The notes beneath the pieces were generated by a model that was not told the DNA's origin, ran no database searches, and worked only from the letters and a program-made list of their open reading frames with translations. From Lucifuga dentata (Eukaryota > Chordata > Actinopteri > Ophidiiformes > Bythitidae): a stretch of 64,000 nt of DNA. Positions 50,312 to 62,129 of this stretch are shown here, in pieces; within the stretch, counting starts at the first letter, position 1, and each line of letters opens with the position of its first letter. The translations under genes were made by a program, and so were the position numbers. The stretch covers positions 186,001 to 250,000 of the forward strand of contig VXCM01000050.1 in NCBI GenBank assembly GCA_014773175.1, written 5' to 3'.

Positions 50312-53300
50312 AGAGGGAGGGTGTACAGGCAGGGTGTCGGAGTTAAGAAAGACGATGAGAGAACACAAAGTGAACAGTAAAACATAAATCTATCTCCCCA
50401 TAGTGCAATATGAAAAATCAGTGAGGGGTTGGTTCATCCATCATTTTAATTGGAGAGAGATTTGGACCTGGGCTGAGCAGACCAGCAAGAAACATGATCC
50501 ATTGATGTTTACAGGGGCTTGCTTGGTTCAGTCCAGTGGGAAACAATGGTAAAAGTTAGGATATTAATCTCTAAATGCTTCTTTTAGGCACTATTCCATT
50601 TTATTCCCCTTGCACTTGTAGTAAAGCTCCGCAGGGAGGTGTAGAAGAGGGAGTGAAGGATGACAGCAACAGATCTGTGGGTATGGACAGATAGGCACTA
50701 TACTGTACGCATGTGTGTGCGTGCATGTGTGTGTTTGTATGAGAGAGATTTATCAGGCCTGAGCCAGATGCCGAGCACTTGTCTAGAAAGCCTTTCACAT
50801 CCTGTGCAAATGCATAAAGCTGTCTCTTTGTGTGTGTGTGTGCGTGTGTGTGTGTGTGTCTGAAGATAAAAGCCTGTCTCGTACTGTCTTGGTCCCATCC
50901 TCAAAAGGATGTAGTGTTGTAAGTCACTGGGGTTGACAAGTATTTAGCAGTTACTCCTGACACATCTGCTGTCGGTCAAGGTCAAGGCCGCCTCATACAG
51001 CCTAATGCTCATCAAATGTCAGATAATAGCTGGATGTGTTCACCGGCTCTGGAATTAGCGTGCTTACAGAGGACACACTTTCACCTTCCATTAAAATGCG
51101 ATCTCTGTAGCATATCTATAGTGTATATTTATGTGTTATCTGGATAATGAGATCCGATGTCTGGACATGCATTTACACCTTGCATTAAAAAGCATTCTCA
51201 TTAACTGGATTCTTCCTGCATTGTGATCAGATCTCAGTAGCAGCGTTGTTGGGTGCTTCTGACCCGCCTGCTTCTGCTGCTGTTACCCTTCACCCTGTTG
51301 TATGACACCTTCAGGTGTTGTGCTTTTTGTCGGCACCAGAGCCTACTTGTCTCCCATCCCTGTCCTGACAGCTGTTTGGAGACGTCTTCATAAACTGGTC
51401 TGTTTTCTGTAACAACTTCCCAAAATTTCTGAATGCTGCTGACAACCTACATTGTTATTAAAGCCCATGTTTCCTCTGTCTCATGGATGAGCTCCAGCCA
51501 TTTTTGAAAATAACTTAACTTTTTTTTTATGAGCTGTCACTGTCTGTACAGGTGCAGCTGCCCATTACGGCAAAAATAACTTTATTAATGAGAGTGAGTG
51601 AAAGATGAGGCGGGGTGATGCTTTCAACTTGATTTTCTTTATTTTTAATTTATATATGTAGTTCTAATGTGAGCCATAACTGGCACACATCATTAAATAC
51701 ACTTATTTATATATATGCACACACAATTTAATCTTGAAACAAGCAGATTGCATTTGTGTGTGTGCACGTGTGTGAGTGGGTCACCACCTGCCCTTTTTGT
51801 AAGGCTACCCTACCTGCTACGACATTACATTACTACTACATAAGAATTATTGCCTGTCAAAGAGGGGAACATTATCACAAGTGAAGCACATAAAGACAAA
51901 AAAGAGAAAAAAAAAACTTGACAAATTAAAAAAAAAAGCTTGATTTTTTTTTTTTCCTCAGGAATGTTTCAGCTATACGGATTGGCTAGTGATAACCAAG
52001 ATCCAATCACAGTGCAAGCCAGCATGTTTGATCTGACCTCAATGCTTTCTGTGCACATTTACACCTTACAATAACATTAACAGTTGTTAAAGTACAGTAA
52101 TTCCATAAATGTGACCCCTGTCCAAGCATATAATTTGGTGATAGTTTAACATATACAAAAGCCTGATATTTTTTTTCCATTAAGTTTTGTGTCTTTGGTT
52201 TCGGAAAATAGGCAATAATGTTGACAATTGCCTCATCTTGTTATGTTAAATTGAGTGGGGAAAAAATAACTATGTACAGATCTTGATCTGGATCTGCCTC
52301 AAAATCTAATCAACTCTTCATTGACCTGTCCTCCCCATCTACAAAATTTAATCAAAATCTATATTTCTGAGATATCCTGCTGACAGAGGGCCAAACAGAT
52401 TAACAAACAGGTTAAAATGTAACCTCCATGGAAATGAGAACATCTCACAGTGACACTTTTCAGCTTGTCCTATTTTTTGATGTTTTCGTCATCAGTTTTT
52501 AAAGAAGAGCCACGTCAAATCAATCTCGTTGTGACAGAAAAGATGCTGAAAATTTAATTGAAGAGAAAAATAGAGATCAAATGCACATAAAATGCAGCCA
52601 GTGAAACATGTCATTGCAATTTCCTTTCGCATGTCTGCAACATACATGCTCACAATATGCCTGAACTAGCCAATATATCAACTAGACATAAAATGTTTCG
52701 CAATATGTGCATTTACCAAAGCAAGATTAATGTTATTGTACTGCCCTATAGCATCCTATTCGTGCTATACTAATATATTGTTTCATGTTCGAAACAGCTT
52801 TGAAGAATAGTTGCCTTACAGTAATTGAACTGTCAAGTCAAGGTTGCTTTAATTGGCTGCTCTCATTATTCAAAGGTTAGTGTCAGTAACAGCAGGAGTC
52901 ATATGAAAAGATCAGCAGCTTCAAAGAGACTTGTTCTGCCCTCCATCCCTCCCTTCCGCTCTCTCTTCCTCCCTTTTCTTTCTGTCTCAACCATAAATTT
53001 CTCTCTGCCCCCCGTGTGTGTGTGAGAGAGAGAAAGAGAGAGAGTTCTGAGAATTCTAAAACATACACACACTGAGAGGCGGATTTTCAGGTTCAGCAGT
53101 ACCAAAATCACCTGACCTCCCAGAAAAACGCTGATTGACCTAGTCTCTCTCTCTCTCTCCTCTCCCATCTCATTTGTTTGAGGAGCACATTCCCAAATTC
53201 CTTCTCTGACAAACACATCCTGACGGCGCTGCTGTGAAACCACAGAAAAGGCCCCATTCTGAGTCTACAAACACGTATATTCACGCACACACACGCACAC

Positions 53301-53982
53301 AGTGGGGTGAGAAAGGAATGTGCCGTATAGTTAGCCAAGTGACTGTCCACTGGGGCAGATGGAATTAGGATCAATCCAACATGAATGTCTTTTACAGGCT
53401 AAAAAGGTTTTGGTAGGAAATAAAAATCTCTAAAATGTAAATATACTTAAAAAAAAAAAAAGNAAAAAAAAAAAAAGAGCAGAAAATAAACAGCAATCCG
53501 CCTGTTTAAAATTGATATCTGAACAGCCCACAGTTGAATCTAATGATACCGAAGAATAAAACTCTACAGGCCATCTGAGCTGATTTATATCATCATTACT
53601 TCATTTCCCCAAACTGATTCAGGTTCACTTCAGTCCATTTAAAAATCATTTTGTTGTATGAATACTGAACAAAGATAGCCATGCTCCTGAGTTGACTTGT
53701 TTTATAATATGACACAAAGCACCTTAATATACTGATTCAGCTGTTTACACGACCTGTTGGTGTAATTTCTGTCCACACAGTGAAAGTGAAGTCCAGTGAA
53801 GCCATTGGGGAAATATTGATTTTGCAGTTTAACAGAAAAAAAAAAAAAAAAGNAAAAAAAAAAAAAAAAGGTGTGAACAGTTCACATGGCTGAAACACAT
53901 AAAGTTTTCTGTCTTAAACCTCTGCCATCACTTGTAGCCAATAAGAACTCTGCAAAATAAAAATAAAATGTTACCTTTAATA
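49805..53982. other. region between mir-23b and the aopep stop
   Basis: CT microsatellite 50252-50308 ending in GAGAGAG, GT repeats at 50708-50735 and 50828-50858, and poly(A) tracts with N at 53463 and 53853. On the minus strand this is probably 3'UTR or 3' intron of aopep and the primary transcript of the microRNA cluster. No other coding sequence found. Confidence 0.55.
50252..50308. repeat. (CT)n microsatellite
   Basis: About 28 uninterrupted CT units followed by GAGAGAG, which can pair with them. Confidence 0.95.
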
Positions 53983-54123
53983 TCATAGGATCATCTGCTC
54001 CACCACTTTGCGCGAGGAATGGTCCATTATTTCTTGGACCATTGAGAGGCAATGACGGGCCAGAGCCTGCTGCTCAGGGTCCTCCTGAACCATAAGTTCC
54101 CCATACAAATACACACCCATGGC
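53983..54123 (-). CDS. aopep: aopep last coding exon
   Basis: 46 residues plus TGA: AMGVYLYGELMVQEDPEQQA, LARHCLSMVQEIMDHSSRK, VVEQMIL. Acceptor TTTCAG before GCC ATG. Seven bases after the stop, AAAG|GTAACA at about 53975/53974 is a plausible donor for a 3'UTR intron. Confidence 0.96.
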   Translation of the reverse strand, partial: AMGVYLYGELMVQEDPEQQALARHCLSMVQEIMDHSSRKVVEQMIL

Positions 54124-57100
54124 CTGAAACACACACACACACACAACACACACGCATGTTTATTTTCACTTCTCATCTGTAAAGCCTTTTCTCTCAGGAA
54201 GAAAAAAGCTTTACGGCTTCTGTCTGTGTTTTAATAAAATACGTGGTCACAGTGATCTTATAAGTTTATTATACAGTATGTTACACTGAAAGATGGGATA
54301 AGAAAGTTTTAACTGTAATCTTTGTCTGATTGTATGATATAAAATTTAATGCCTGTCAGACTGTGCTAAACTGGCTGTCAGTGGACGTGTCTGATACTGC
54401 AGTGCATTTTGGGTTGATTCTCTCATGAGTGTTGTCTGCACCAGCCCAAAATTGTACTCTGTAGGAGCTACAGCTCTTTACAAAGGATTAAATCAGATTT
54501 AACTGCTTTTATTTTATTTTTCCATGAGCACAAAAGGTGTTGTGGTACACTTTTCACCATATTTCACAGTAAGCGAGGTGAGATGAGTTCAGTTTCTACT
54601 AAAGAAAAGTGATGAGAAAAAACAAATAAGCTGCTAATAATGTGCTAGAGTTCCTCAAAGTAAGTACATTTGCTACACAAGTGTTTGTGCTGATAATGCA
54701 AATTAACTGCCTCCATTTTTGTCAGGTTTTTAAATTTGAAAAATAAATGCACAAAACTGTTTTTATATGAAACTAAAATAATGAACCCAAATCACATATA
54801 CAGAATATATCTAACAGTTTGTATTTACTTGGTCGTGAACCAAGAAGTGTTCCACGTCTCCATAAGCCTGAGTGTATCCATGTTTGACCACCAGCTCACA
54901 CCAGCGATGTCGAACCTGGAAACCAAACAAACAATTAACTGAATAATACATATAACGACATTAAAAGGTAAACTACTCTTAAACACACAGTTCATTTATC
55001 AAAATTGATTTGAATGCAGAATGGCAATTGATGTAAAGATTATTAGAATTCTGTTTTGTCATTTCTGGAAAGAAAAAAAAAAACTTGGAGGACATTTTTA
55101 TGGCTTTGGCCAAAACACTGTAGATGCATGAATGTGAACAAGTCTCTTCCTGCCAGCAACAAAAGACAAACAGCTGAGCCGACGAGCTTAGAGACAAAGC
55201 TGGAAGCTACTCGGCTGACAACAAATAGATTCATCCAGAATCAAAGGATTAAACTGATGTGATGTTTTATTGACAAAGAAAAATATCTCAATTTAAAGTT
55301 CCTCCTTTTTAAAAGTTCCATTTATTTTCTCTTCTGTGTGTATGTGTGTGCGCGTACATCTACATTTTTACTGTATGTGTGCTGTATTTCTGTGTGTGTG
55401 AAAGCCAATGCCTGGCCTTTCTCCCGGAGCATCAATAGGAGCTCTGTTGCTGCGGTTACTGGAGAGATCAGAGACTGGCTCTGTCCCCGTCTCAGCCGTC
55501 ATCCTTCATCATCGACTATGTGCGTGTATGTGTGTCTGTGCATGTGTGCAGGCGTGGATGCGTACTGAACAAAAAGGAGACGGAGAAATGGAGAGTGATA
55601 AAAGAGTCAAAGCAGCGATTTAAAAATGTTTTAAAGCACTGATGTTACTTTAAAGCCTGACAGTCTTCACTTGGCTGCTTTTCTGTGGGTGTTTCAATCT
55701 CCTCCATAACTATCTCCACACACTTGGGAGCAAGCGTGGGACTCGAGCTGACTGATTGCCTTGAGGATTGGGTGTTTCTACAGCTTTGAGTTGTCTTGAT
55801 ACTCATCCTCAGAGTTCTGGAAATGTCAAAATGTAGCCAAGCGAATCTACCCAAGTTTGCTCTTTTAATGGGAGAGTTGGCTTGTGTGTGTATGTGTGTG
55901 TGTCTGTCTTCCACCTGTTTATGCAGCATTAGAATGGAGACTAAGCAACGCTCCATTGATAACAGCCACATTTAAATCCACCCATTACCTCTGCAACCTG
56001 CTAAATAAACATGAGTTTAATTGGTCTCAGAAGAGCTCTCTTTCCTCCTTTCTTTCACTTCAGTCCCCCTTTTCTTTTCACTCTTCTGCACTTATCTCCC
56101 TCTGTCCAAATATTTTTTTTTCCCTTTGTCCATATTCTACTCTCCACCTCTGTTTATTTCAATGGCTTCAAAAATCCCAAAGCAGACATGACACAAAGTA
56201 AAGAGTCTCAGTTCTCCTGCCTGCATGAGAGCAAGGATGTGTGCGCGTCTGTAGCCTGTGTTCATGATTTTATCTGTGTGCATGTGCGTGCGTGCATGCC
56301 CTGTGGTGCCAGCCCTACCCTCCTGGCCTGCATAGCCCCAGCAGCTGTTCCCTGTGCTACGTTACATTCCTGGGGAGAGCCCAGGGCAGAGCAGCTGCCT
56401 GATGCACTTCTTCTTACCCTGAATTTACTCTGTTTCCTCCCCCTGGGCCCCTCTCTCTCTCTCTCTCTTGGCAGCACATGCAATTACACAGTGGCATTCC
56501 TTCATTTATTACTGCCCCCCAACTACTAACTTCAACACACACAGACACACAAACACTTCAACTGATACTCCAAAACCATGACGAACAAACTTACACAACT
56601 CTCACGCCAGAATTTCACACATGGAGCAAACACATGAAAGCGTTTGTAGTGAGGATGCACGTGCAGTCTGTGGTGGTTCTGACATGTCAGGATGAGCACC
56701 TGAACGTAGCCTCGTATAACACTGCATTTTAGGCCCAAGTGTGGAAAAATACCAGCATGTAATCCAAAACATACTGAAGACAGCATTTGCTGCTTAAGCT
56801 ACAAATTTTCCCATTAAAGGTTTTTTGGGGGGAGTTTTTCCACGCGCATGCTGCCAGTGAAGCCCCTCGAGACTGTGAAGGCTGCAGTATGCTTCATCTG
56901 AAGTGCCTGTTGGATAGTCTGATAGAGGCAGGAACCCCCTTTCCACTAATTAAATAGGGGATTGCATCCATCAAAATTTCTAGCTTTCCGAATTAACCAG
57001 GCACACCCGTTTCATAAGGCGATTGGCCAGGGGTGGTGAGGTCTGGTAGGGTTTGATTTTCTCTCTCTCTCAAGCTATTTTTATTCTTACTGTCAGCATC

Positions 57101-59449
57101 TGTGCTTTGCGGAGAGAACTGGAAGTGAAACTGTGCCCCATTATCCCCATTTATGACATTAATCGCATTGAGATCATCATCACAAAGATGAAGACACGTG
57201 CACACAAACACACACATCACCCCTTCCCATCTGTATGACGGCAAGCTTTTTGCCCTACCTTCCAGTATGTTGAGACTGAAAAAGTATTAACGGTTACTTT
57301 ACGAAGTGGTTTCTGTACAAGTCGGACAGGTTAAGCTGGATGAGGTGTACTGAGGCCTTTAGGCTGTTTACACACACCGTTAGGGTAATTAATTTGTACG
57401 CTGCCTTCACACCCAACATTCTGACTTGCGCCGCTTAAGGAGTGCTGACATCAAATTAAGACCAACACCCATCATTAACAAGTGCCCTTAGCTTAGCTTG
57501 TTAGCTGACATGTAGTTAATGCCACATGTCAAATACAAGTGTAGAATAAATTCCAGTTTCGCCATGCAAAATTCTTAGCTGAGTACAGAAACTGACAAAT
57601 TCGGTACCGAATTACAAAACACTGGATAGTATTGATGCTTTTAAGTCAGGTACCTTAAAAGTACAGAAGGAAGTGGATACCCATGTTTGTCCACATGTGT
57701 TATAGCCAGTATAACCAGACATTTTATTTGATGGTCTAAAGTCACCAGTCAGTGGAGGAGTAATCCTAACAGGCACCAAGAGGCCACGGTGCAGTGTGTC
57801 CGTGAACTTAACCGACACATGGTCTTTGAATACTCTGACACACACGTTCACAAAATCACAAATGCGCTCACACGAGTCCTTGCACACAGTCATGCATACA
57901 TACACACCTACGCTCACAACATCACACATCACATGAGGCTCACATGAAAGAAAGTGAGCCAAAGTCATGCACTCTCTCTCATACATGCAAGCACATGCTC
58001 CGACTCACAGGCGCTCTCACATGTGTATTCATGGTCACTCGCATTCACAAAGCAGTCCCATTGCACGCATATTGGTGGTCGGTCACATATTTCCTATCAC
58101 TATGTCATACATACTCATGCAAAACACACAGAAACTTGCTAGTCCTTGCATATCACTTTTTGCACGACACTAAATCAAATGTCCTTTGACAACCTTACTG
58201 TACAGCTTCTATGTGAACACTTTTCTACTTATACTTGAGACATACTACAGAATTGGTACAATATTCCTTGTTAGTATTGAATATATGTGGTACATGATGC
58301 TATCGCCAGAATATATCAGTTGAAGTAATGAGATACAACAGGAAAACCTGTCAGTACTTTGGTATAAAATCAGTATTGGAAGAATTGCTAGAGATTAACA
58401 CTGAACAGTGCTGTTAAGGTTGATAATAAAACTCTTTTCAGGTGCATAATGCAAGTTGTGTTTTGTCATAACACAGGAGTTATGAGTTGACATATTACTA
58501 ACTGCCTTTCACAAACCATAACAATCGCTCATATAATCTAATATAAAACCCTCAATAGATGCCATCCTGCTCTCTGTCCTGTATTATCCAAGACTTTTAA
58601 CAGATTCATCATCAATCTTCAGACAAGGATGGAGCACGAGGGGGAAGGGGGGGGGGGNGGGGGGGGGGAGAGAGAGAAAATAAATGGCCACATTTATAAG
58701 GAGAGACATAGGTGATTAACCTCTTCTGAATGCGATTACTAACATTAGGGCTGGACCATTGCCTTCAGACAGGTGCGTGTGTGTGTGTGCGTGCGTGTGT
58801 GTACGTTTCCATGCATGACCATGTGCATAATGGCCCTGCGTATTTTTAGCAAACAAAGTTTTTCCTGGAAATTGCAGATGAAAATCTCCTTTTGACTGCC
58901 AGGCAGTCTGACTACAGAGGCCCAGGAAGGACATTCTAAAACTAAACCTGGGCACAAGGCCAACCAAAAAGTGGCCTCGATTTGTGACCACAAGGTCGAT
59001 AGGCTAAAATTAAGATGTGCAAAAAGTCATCAATACTACGAATGTGCTTTCAGATTCCAGCTAGTAAAGGTTTAAAAATTCCAAATGAGAGGCAAAGCAC
59101 TTTTATTTGTGACATCTAGGTGAATGACTAATCTAACTGGAGTGTTTAAAAAAAAAAAAACAAAAAAAAAAACTTTAGATGTCGGGATTCAGTACAATAA
59201 CAAATGAAAGAGCTCTGTACAATTGAACATCTGAGCTCCGTTACAAAAATTAACCCCCAACAAAACAGCTCATATAATTAATAAGAACTTGTAAAAAAGG
59301 AAATATGTTTAAACAATTTTCTTTTCAAGAGGAGCCGTGTGTTAATGATGGAGGCTAGCATGGACAGTTTACAGGCTCCAGAACAGCTGTGTTTTCACAC
59401 TCCTGCACTGAGAGGAGACGCTGTACAGTAAAGAACTCTGAAACCACCA

Positions 59450-59481
<32 letters not shown>

Positions 59482-59961
59482 CCGCGGAGCACAAACAGAC
59501 AAAAACACACACACTCTCTCATGCACAAACATCATTAAAGTCTAAGCCCATAATAGCACCATTAAGGAACTTTGTGCAGTACTAAAACATGAAGTGAATA
59601 CTTTGGGGATTTAGTCAGTAATGGCGGCTGTAAAGAAGAGAGCAGCTATTACAGCAGAATTTACTACACATTACTAAGCGCCACGTCTTGGGATGAGAAG
59701 GGAGGGGAGACTTTTCAGTGTTTGAGGAGATTATGTTGGTGGGATCTTAAGGATCCTAGCTGAAGGACACGTATGCTCACTTGTCTTTACATGTATGTGC
59801 AGATAGATTTGTGTGTGTGTGTGAGATGGTGTGTGTGGTCTCACCTCAGCATCTTGATTGCGTAAGTCGTAGGTTCTTTGCAGTGTATGCAATGTTGCCA
59901 CACTTAGCTCCTCCTCCTCTAGCAGAAGCTCCAAAAGCATCACCAATTGGTCTGACATCAC
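53983..59961 (-). CDS. aopep: aminopeptidase O (AOPEP/C9orf3), C-terminal three exons (partial)
   Basis: Aminopeptidase O is an M1-family zinc metallopeptidase. Its catalytic HEXXH domain lies upstream, outside the window. The exons here (59845-59961, 54829-54915, 53983-54123, all minus) give 114 residues of the C-terminal helical (LTA4-hydrolase-like) domain: SDQLVMLLELLLEEEELS, LHTLQRTYDLRNQDAE, VRHRWCELVVKHGYTQAYGD, AMGVYLYGELMVQEDPEQQA and SSRKVVEQMIL-stop. Human reads LPDQLVLLLEHLLEQKTLS..LQSLQRTYHLQDQDAE VRHRWCELIVKHKFTKAY..AMGVYLYGELMV. All exons are phase 0 with GT-AG borders. The gene is convergent with fancc, as in human. Confidence 0.96.
54124..54828 (-). other. aopep: aopep intron
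   Basis: 705 bp, donor CAA|GTAAAT, acceptor preceded by a GT repeat on the minus strand (54127-54150 on plus is CA repeat). Nothing else recognised. Confidence 0.88.
54829..54915 (-). CDS. aopep: aopep penultimate coding exon
   Basis: 29 codons, phase 0: VRHRWCELVVKHGYTQAYGD then VEHFLVHDQ. Acceptor GGTTTCCAG. Confidence 0.96.
54916..59844 (-). other. aopep: aopep intron (4.9 kb)
   Basis: Contains mixed-complexity sequence, CA/CT repeats (56458-56469, 59455-59480), a poly(G) tract with N at 58658, and a 420-bp stretch free of simple repeats (56815-57230) that looks like a candidate conserved non-coding element. No exon recognised on either strand. Confidence 0.75.
59845..59961 (-). CDS. aopep: aopep coding exon, third from the end
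   Basis: 39 codons, phase 0: VMSDQLVMLLELLLEEEELS then VATLHTLQRTYDLRNQDAE. Acceptor TTTTTTCTCCTTAG, donor GTGAGA. Confidence 0.95.
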
Positions 59962-62065
59962 CTAAGGAGAAAAAAAAAAGAGATTATTCGTAAGTTAATA
60001 GCTGAGTAATACAAACTCCCTCATAAACAATATATATATCTATATATTAAGGTTTATTATTGTCATCATGTAATAACCTTACATATCTGCATGTATTTAT
60101 TACAGCCGTGAATTTAAGCTTCGGCAAAATTATTGAGACTAACAAAATTATAAATGTATTAAATCCTGTACATCCACCCACAAACACATTTCTGTCTGCT
60201 TCATTTTCTACAAGAGTCACTTTATATTTAATATTGCAAAGGCTTGATGAAAAAACCCATCAATATTCATCAGGTAATTAATGCAGCCTTTCAAAGTGAG
60301 GCAACCGTAGCATAATAAAAACAGAGCTGAAATGGTAGATAAATAAATATGATAAAAATATTTCCCAAGTGGGGAATATTACAAAAGTCATTCAGCAAAA
60401 CAGGACAGACAAAGAGGAAAAAGGAGACAGAGAAAAATAAAATAAAGGATGATAACAGTGTGTCAAATCAGAGATTCATACTGTCAAAAAAGTTGAATCT
60501 TTTACTCTTTGTAGGTTGTAAGATAGCAATGAAATCCCAGAATGCAGAGATGTCAAGAGAGTAAAAATTCAGGAAAGAGGACATTTCCACAAAATTGGAA
60601 ACAACTCAGTGCTGTTTCTTGAAAGTTCATGTGCTGGTTGTGTTATCCTGAGATACACCAAAAGGAAACAAACCTGTTTTAATGACTACCATCTTTAGGG
60701 ATGGATAAGACTCAGCAGTGAATTTCATGATTATTCTGAGGATGTGGGCAGCAATATGAGAGAGCGACTTCCTCCTCCAGGGAGAGCTGTGCCCAGCCTT
60801 GCCTGCATCTCTCTTGGATACATCCAGATCTCCCAGTCGCACTTTTTCTCTGGTCCCAGTCAGGGATATAATTAATGACTGAAAGCCCCTTAGTGACTGA
60901 AGTGAAAATAGGTATGAAATATGTGTGACAGTGAAGCAGAGCGACACAGAAGCAGACGAACCAAACTCTTCTATTCAAGTAATCATAAGCTGAGAAAGAG
61001 GATAAGTTGCTGCAATTGTTCTGATTTTATTTATTTTTTTTATTTTTGGAAGAAATTTTCAGTTGAAAACTGTCTTAGCGCTGCTGGGAAATACCTGATT
61101 TAAAAATCAGGAAGTTTTCCAGCATGTAGCCACACAACCAGACAGAAGCAGGCAGCTGGTCAGATTAAACACTTCAACACACACACGCACACACAAACAC
61201 TGATGACATCTAACTCTGTGGAAAATCTGATATCCAGTCTTTCACTTCACCCTCTATCGACTCTCTCCCTCCTCTCCTCCTCCCTCCATTTTGTGAAGGC
61301 TGAGTGTTTTCTGAAGTGGCATCTCCATCTCTAAGGGTCTCTCTGGGGCCCACCCATGATTCTTCTCACTCTCCCACCCTTTGAAAAGTGAGGAGTCCAC
61401 AGCAATAAAACACTGGTCTCACACACCCCACCGCACTGACACACATTCTCTACACACTGTGAGATACTGTTGTTCCTGTATTTACAGCATTTATGCTGCT
61501 ATGGTGATAATCAATTTGTCTCCACAGTTAATTATTCTGCAATTTACAACAAACTGAGAGTATTATTCCAGTGGAAACTTCATTTACAGACACAAACATG
61601 CACATATGTCAGACCCATGTAACATCTCTATGGTGAAGACAAACATTAACTCCTGCTTTCATACATATTCACTTTGGCCATCCACCTGCTTCTATAGACT
61701 CCAAACAACAACAAACATGCATATACAAATGCATAAATGTACAGATACATACACACACACACACATGCATACACACGCACACACACACACACACACACAT
61801 GTTCATGTTCTAGACCAATGCCAGCTGCCTGGTGGTATGACTTAAGGTTTAAAAATTTTAAAAGTGTTAAAAATTTAGGCTTGAGGCTAGGAAAACTTAA
61901 CTTCATATAGGCAAAGAAAATTGTAAATTTTGTATGTGTGTGTGTGTGTGGTTGAGAGAGAGTGAAAGTTACAGGAGAAAAGGTGAACTCCATGGCTGAG
62001 TGCTTCCTTATTAAGAGGCAGGGCCAGAAGAATGGCACACAGACATTCACCCCCTCACCCACCTN

Positions 62066-62129
<64 letters not shown>

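Noticed and set aside
55408..55623. A 71-codon open frame (MPGLSPGASIGALLLRLLER..) on the plus strand, opposite to aopep.
   Set aside because: No family resemblance, no conserved neighbours, and it ends in microsatellite-like sequence. An antisense peptide cannot be supported.
60674..60896. Open frame on the minus strand with an acceptor (CACTTCAG) and donor (CAG|GTTTG), a possible extra aopep exon.
   Set aside because: Its 223 bp would leave phase 1, whereas the next exon at 59961 starts in phase 0, and the translation (SLRGFQSLIISLTGTREKVR..) does not resemble aminopeptidase O or any family I know.
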